Below the pieces are notes generated by a model that worked only from the letters and a program-made list of their open reading frames with translations, made no database searches and was not told where the DNA came from. 64,000 nucleotides of DNA from CAYQNU01 sp964419055 (GTDB lineage: Bacteria; Bacteroidota; Bacteroidia; Flavobacteriales_D; Parvicellaceae): the NCBI GenBank assembly GCA_964419055.1, contig CAYQNU010000011.1, forward strand, positions 82,261-146,260, given 5' to 3'. A program made the position numbers and the translations under genes. Numbering within the stretch: position 1 is the stretch's first letter; every line of letters begins with the position of its first letter. Of this stretch, positions 61,292 through 64,000 are shown piece by piece.

Positions 61292-61736
61292 GTATTTTTA
61301 TAGCTCTTTTGCCAAGGGCGATATAGAAGCTATGGTGGCGTGTTATGCTCCAGCGTGTGCGTTTGAAGATCCGGCTTTTGGCAAATTAACCAACGAACAA
61401 GTGGGTAATATGTGGAGCATGTTGCATAAATCGAGCAAAGGGCAGTTAAAAGTGGTATTTAGTAATGTTCACGAAGTAGATGCAAATACCGTAAAAGCTA
61501 ACTGGCAAGCCAATTACGTATTTTCACAAACGGGTAGGAGCGTGGAGAATAAAATCAGCGCTACGTTTATCATTAAAGAAGGTAAAATCATCAACCACAC
61601 CGATTCTTTTAACCTGTGGAGTTGGTCAAAGCAAGCACTCGGCACAACAGGTCACCTCATTGGCTGGACTGGTTTTTTCAAAAAAGGATTGCAGAAAAAA
61701 ACAAGAAGTTTGTTGAAGAAGTTTAGTGGGAAATGA
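61269..61736 (+). CDS. SnoaL/NTF2-like protein
   Basis: A 155-residue small cone-shaped protein: 'MTNQQLIEYFYSSFAKGDIEAMVACYAPACAFEDPAFGKLTNEQVGNMWSMLHK' and 'ANWQANYVFSQTGRSVENKISATFIIKEGKIINHTDSFNLWSWSKQALG'. This is the SnoaL/NTF2 pattern of polyketide cyclase-like enzymes and ligand-binding proteins. Substrate unknown. The overlap with lon by 23 bases suggests coupled translation. Confidence 0.85.
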   Translation: MTNQQLIEYFYSSFAKGDIEAMVACYAPACAFEDPAFGKLTNEQVGNMWSMLHKSSKGQLKVVFSNVHEVDANTVKANWQANYVFSQTGRSVENKISATFIIKEGKIINHTDSFNLWSWSKQALGTTGHLIGWTGFFKKGLQKKTRSLLKKFSGK

Positions 61737-61767
61737 GGGTGAGACAAGGGATTTGATTATTGAAACG

Positions 61768-62229
61768 TTATTTTTTGTTCTTTTTTAGTATTTTTTCACT
61801 TTCAGTAGTTTTTTTCCAATCATCTTTTTCCCAAAAATCAATTAATTCTCTCCAAGCATTCAATGATTTTGGTTTAAGCCATTTATCAAATGAGCGGTAA
61901 TAATCGATTTCCGAACTACCAACATTTTGTATACCTTCAAAAAGTCCAATAACGATAAGTTCATGAACATATTGATCACCATGAATCAAAAGTTCTTCAA
62001 CAATTTCAAAAAATGGTTCAAAATTATCCGTTTGACCTGATATTTTCTGTTCTACAATAAAACGTGCAATGTGGGCAATATCCAAATAATCAAGTCTGTT
62101 AGATGTAATATTAGGTTCATTATTTACTTCTTTATGATAAAACTCAGTTAATGCATCCCATCTTGAAATCAGTTTTTGAAAGACTTTCTCAATGTCCATT
62201 TCAGAATAGTTAATTTCTATTTTTCTCAT
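61768..62229 (-). CDS. Hypothetical protein (DUF7674-like), third gene of the cassette-like block
   Basis: A 153-residue soluble, predicted all-helical protein: 'YLDIAHIARFIVEQKISGQTDNFEPFFEIVEELLIHGDQYVHELIVIGLFEGIQNVG' and 'RSFDKWLKPKSLNAWRELIDFWEKDDW'. This resembles DUF7674, as I recall it, often found in toxin-immunity-like or accessory settings. The ATG lies 6 bases after a GTTAAAT core (62236-62242 on the minus strand). No attC-like element is seen after its stop. Function unknown. Confidence 0.6.
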   Translation of the reverse strand: MRKIEINYSEMDIEKVFQKLISRWDALTEFYHKEVNNEPNITSNRLDYLDIAHIARFIVEQKISGQTDNFEPFFEIVEELLIHGDQYVHELIVIGLFEGIQNVGSSEIDYYRSFDKWLKPKSLNAWRELIDFWEKDDWKKTTESEKILKKNKK

Positions 62230-62235
62230 AACTCA

Positions 62236-62288
62236 ATTTAACGGTTTGGCTTAATTCGTATTAATGCAGTTTAGGTTTTATTAGGTTC
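62236..62288 (-). repeat. Short attC-like element between two accessory genes (53 bp)
   Basis: On the minus strand it begins GAACCTAAT (matching the 5' core GTTAGGTTC of the upstream gene at 8 of 9 bases in reverse complement) and ends GCCAAACC-GTTAAAT. The inner part, TTAATACGAATTAA, is a near palindrome. It is far shorter than the 132-base elements but has the same core-arm-core order. Confidence 0.5.
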
Positions 62289-62290
62289 TT

Positions 62291-62740
62291 TTATCTTTTC
62301 GGATTATGTTTCATTTTTTTTATTTTTCTGTATCGTTTAGGAATCTTACCTTCATATTTGTAATATGTTAAAGTACCTGTTGAACCAGTTTCTTCGCCAT
62401 AATAGGAAAATATAAAAAAGTCACTTTGAACTTCCAGTAAGCTACATTTATAACCTGTTCCCTTTGCAAAATGACTCATTTCAGAATTATTTTTATAATG
62501 TTCCGACCTAAAGTTACAGGAGTCATTCCAAGTCAATTTATTCTTGTAGTAAAAACTAGTTTTCATACTAAATCCGATAAATTTCTTGTCAGAAATCTTG
62601 TGAAATGTAGTGTCACTATTATCTGAGCCAGATACTGAATAATATATCCCTTTTGTCAGCTTAATTCCGCAATTCGAATTTTGCGAATAACATGTCAAAC
62701 CGAAAAGAGTTAAAATTAAAAGTGATAATATTTTCTCCAT
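62291..62740 (-). CDS. Hypothetical secreted protein, second gene of the cassette-like block
   Basis: A 149-residue protein with a signal peptide (MEKILSLLILTLFGLTCYSQ) and a mature part of about 130 residues, with 'NCGIKLTKGIYYSVSG', 'CNFRSEHYKNNSEMSHFAKGTGYKCSLLEVQSDFFIFSYYGEETGSTGTLTYYKYEGKIP' and a basic end. No family recognised. Its ATG lies 15 bases after the core GTTAGGT (62756-62762) and its stop is 2 bases before the next attC-like element, so the gene nearly fills its cassette. Confidence 0.65.
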   Translation of the reverse strand: MEKILSLLILTLFGLTCYSQNSNCGIKLTKGIYYSVSGSDNSDTTFHKISDKKFIGFSMKTSFYYKNKLTWNDSCNFRSEHYKNNSEMSHFAKGTGYKCSLLEVQSDFFIFSYYGEETGSTGTLTYYKYEGKIPKRYRKIKKMKHNPKR

Positions 62741-62755
62741 TTCTTATTTAATTGA

Positions 62756-62887
62756 ACCTAACGTTTTGCAGCTACCCGAAGGTGGCGATTTCGAAGCACA
62801 AAACTGTCAATACACCACAAAAGTTGATGCGAGGTAGAATGTTCAATTAACCAAGTCACCCGCCATTGAGCCAAACGCCTGTTAGTG
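62756..62887 (-). repeat. attC-like element downstream of the lipoprotein gene (132 bp)
   Basis: Plus strand: ACCTAAC (62756-62762, GTTAGGT on the minus strand), then ACGTTTTGCAGCT and the arm GAAGGTGGCGATTT, a central part with ATGTTCAATT, the opposite arm ACCCGCCATT...GCCAAACGCC, and GTTAGTG (62881-62887). Shares arm order, central motif and exact 132-base length with the element at 30733-30864. On the minus strand the element ends in CAAAAC-GTTAGGT, a textbook-like GTTRRRY core. Confidence 0.65.
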
Positions 62888-63876
62888 GTAGTTTTTCTTC
62901 TTTCCACAGTCATATTCGGTCAATTCTTTAGCTCAATTAGTTTAAATCCGTCCCACTTATAATATTTTCTTATGTCTGAAATGACACCATTCTTTTGATT
63001 CCCTTTTTTGTCTAAAACAGGTTCGTCATTTTTGTAAAGACCACCATATTCATATTCTTGATAATAAATGGTATCTATTGTTGGGTCTTGAGCAAGTGTA
63101 ACGTTTACCCATTTTTCATAACCTTCACCGCCATCATCAAGAAAGGTTGAAGTAGTGAATATTGTTTCAAATTTATTATTTGCATCAATGAGATAATTTT
63201 GTTCAAGCGTGCAACCACAACAACCGTGTTGATTATCGAAGAATAAAAGGATATCTACATTTTTCCATTTTTCTGAGTTAACTTGTCTTATTACGTTAGC
63301 ACCAAAATTCATTACTTCAAAAGTGTCAATAAACCGTTCTTTATTTAGGTCATATTTGTAGATATATGATTCAATGTCAGCATTTGTCTTTTGATTAGTA
63401 AAGTCTGTTATGATAAAGTATTTTAGATTTTTATTTTTTCCGACTGAAGTAAATGAATGTGTTGCAATTTGGTCAGCCATAACGTAACCAATCTTACTAC
63501 CCATTTGTATTTCATACCAATCACACCTTTTTCCATTATCTTCTGTTAAATTAATTCGGGTGTTAAATTTTAATGATTCAATTATCCCACTCATAGTATC
63601 AGGTTTTATATAGACTTTTGTTTGTGTCAAGAATGACGTGGGGTTGATAAAATTTTTGAAGCAAGTATAAAATTCCTTGTGGTCAATAAATTTTGCTGTT
63701 TTATCTTTAGGAGAGTCGATAAAAGTGTCAATGTGTAAAGTTTCATTTTCAACTAATGTGTCTAACTCTGTAACCGCCAATTTTTCTTGAACATTAGTCT
63801 CTCCATTTGAACACGCTGTCAAAAAAATAGTTGTGATTAATATGTAATACGTCATTTTCATAAAATTACCACTAAC
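62881..63876 (-). mobile_element. Integron-like cassette carrying a lipoprotein gene
   Basis: On the minus strand the cassette begins GTTAGTGGTAATTTT (63862-63876) and ends with the reverse complement of GTTAGTGGTAGTTTT (62881-62895): 14 of 15 bases match as an inverted pair. It contains one gene, whose ATG is 8 bases after the core and whose stop is 32 bases before the end core. The next gene starts after a different core (GTTAGGT). Confidence 0.55.
62920..63861 (-). CDS. Predicted lipoprotein with SH3-like segment, first gene of the cassette-like block
   Basis: A 313-residue lipoprotein starting at the ATG at 63861 (MKMTYYILITTIFLTAC, lipobox L-T-A-C); an upstream in-frame start at 63921 would lie inside the attC-like element and is rejected. 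Residues around 80-140 look like a bacterial SH3 domain ('KVYIKPDTMSGIIESLKFNTRINLTEDNGKRCDWYEIQMGSKIGYVMADQI'). The C-terminal part has 'FFDNQHGCCGCTLEQNYLIDANNKF'. No family recognised. The start 8 bases after a cassette core leaves no room for its own promoter, so expression from outside is likely. Confidence 0.7.
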   Translation of the reverse strand: MKMTYYILITTIFLTACSNGETNVQEKLAVTELDTLVENETLHIDTFIDSPKDKTAKFIDHKEFYTCFKNFINPTSFLTQTKVYIKPDTMSGIIESLKFNTRINLTEDNGKRCDWYEIQMGSKIGYVMADQIATHSFTSVGKNKNLKYFIITDFTNQKTNADIESYIYKYDLNKERFIDTFEVMNFGANVIRQVNSEKWKNVDILLFFDNQHGCCGCTLEQNYLIDANNKFETIFTTSTFLDDGGEGYEKWVNVTLAQDPTIDTIYYQEYEYGGLYKNDEPVLDKKGNQKNGVISDIRKYYKWDGFKLIELKN

Positions 63877-63958
63877 GTTTTGCGGCTTGGCGTAGTGGCG
63901 GATTTTAGCACAAAAGTTCAATCGAAGAACTGCACTTGAACCAACTGACCCGTCCTAA
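63870..63958 (-). repeat. Left half of a further attC-like element at the window edge
   Basis: Plus strand: CACTAAC (63870-63876), ACGTTTTGCGGCTTGGCGTAG and GTGGCGGATTT, closely like the left arms at 30745 and 62763. The right arm is diverged (ACCCGTCC) or outside what I can match, so only half is clearly seen before the window ends. Confidence 0.5.
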
Positions 63959-64000
63959 AATAAGTTTACTTGTTTTTGTTTATAATCCTATTACAAGTTT

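Noticed and set aside
63862..63921. Longer start of the lipoprotein gene at 63921
   Set aside because: It would place 20 residues in the attC-like element and hide the lipoprotein signal peptide; the ATG at 63861 gives a clean signal peptide and lipobox.

Overview
The window looks like a chromosomal segment of a Bacteroidota bacterium, most likely Flavobacteriales. It is AT-rich. It carries a gliding-type (type B) T9SS sorting domain with SprB-like repeats, many lipoproteins and outer-membrane barrels, a mevalonate kinase/UbiA pair, VTC-DUF4956, DUF4846 and DUF6150 proteins, and TAnnTTTG-type -7 promoter boxes, several of them right next to a start codon. I saw no rRNA, tRNA or CRISPR array. 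All calls come from reading sequence and motifs by eye; no database search was run.

Layout. 0-11 kb: a partial AsmA protein, a secreted SprB-repeat protein with two envelope partners, cytidine deaminase, a VTC/DUF4956 polyphosphate-type pair, UbiA and mevalonate kinase, a Sua5/YciO protein and a lipoprotein. 11-18.9 kb: a candidate inorganic-carbon operon of a small secreted protein, a SulP transporter, an outer-membrane protein, DabA and DabB. 18.9-28 kb: MOSC protein, tRNA-dihydrouridine synthase, topoisomerase III, an LVIVD lipoprotein, an RCC1-repeat protein and a GNAT. 28-33 kb: an accessory block with a decayed lipoprotein, a Bro-N antirepressor, an SRPBCC protein and an OLD-family nuclease. 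33-42 kb: Smr protein, patatin-like membrane protein, DUF4846, SIMPL and DUF6688-like proteins, and a VDAEYKA-repeat protein. 42.1-42.7 kb: a REP-associated tyrosine transposase between two perfect palindromes. 42.7-47.9 kb: cyanophycin synthetase, cyanophycinase and an isoaspartyl peptidase. 48-61.7 kb: mostly housekeeping genes (aminotransferase, CNNM/CBS protein, an ECF sigma trio, FabD, Bax-inhibitor-like protein, QueD, MerR, an orphan adenine methylase, XerD, Lon), with a structured tandem repeat between xerD and lon. 61.8-64 kb: three small minus-strand accessory genes separated by attC-like elements.

The most interesting signal is a set of integron-like gene cassettes without a visible integron integrase. 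The OLD nuclease (30.9-32.9 kb) and a lipoprotein gene (62.9-63.9 kb) each start shortly after a GTTANNN core and are followed by a 132-bp structured element. The outer core of that element is the exact reverse complement of the same cassette's 5' core (GTTACCT/AGGTAAC and GTTAGTG/CACTAAC). The two 132-bp elements, 32 kb apart, share arm sequences. That pairing is what integron-type cassette circularisation predicts, and the cores differ between cassettes. Two further genes (62.3-62.7 and 61.8-62.2 kb) also start a few bases after a GTTARRY core.

Other points of interest are the apparent DAB inorganic-carbon operon with its own outer-membrane protein, a full cyanophycin make-and-degrade gene set, and predicted leaderless transcripts.
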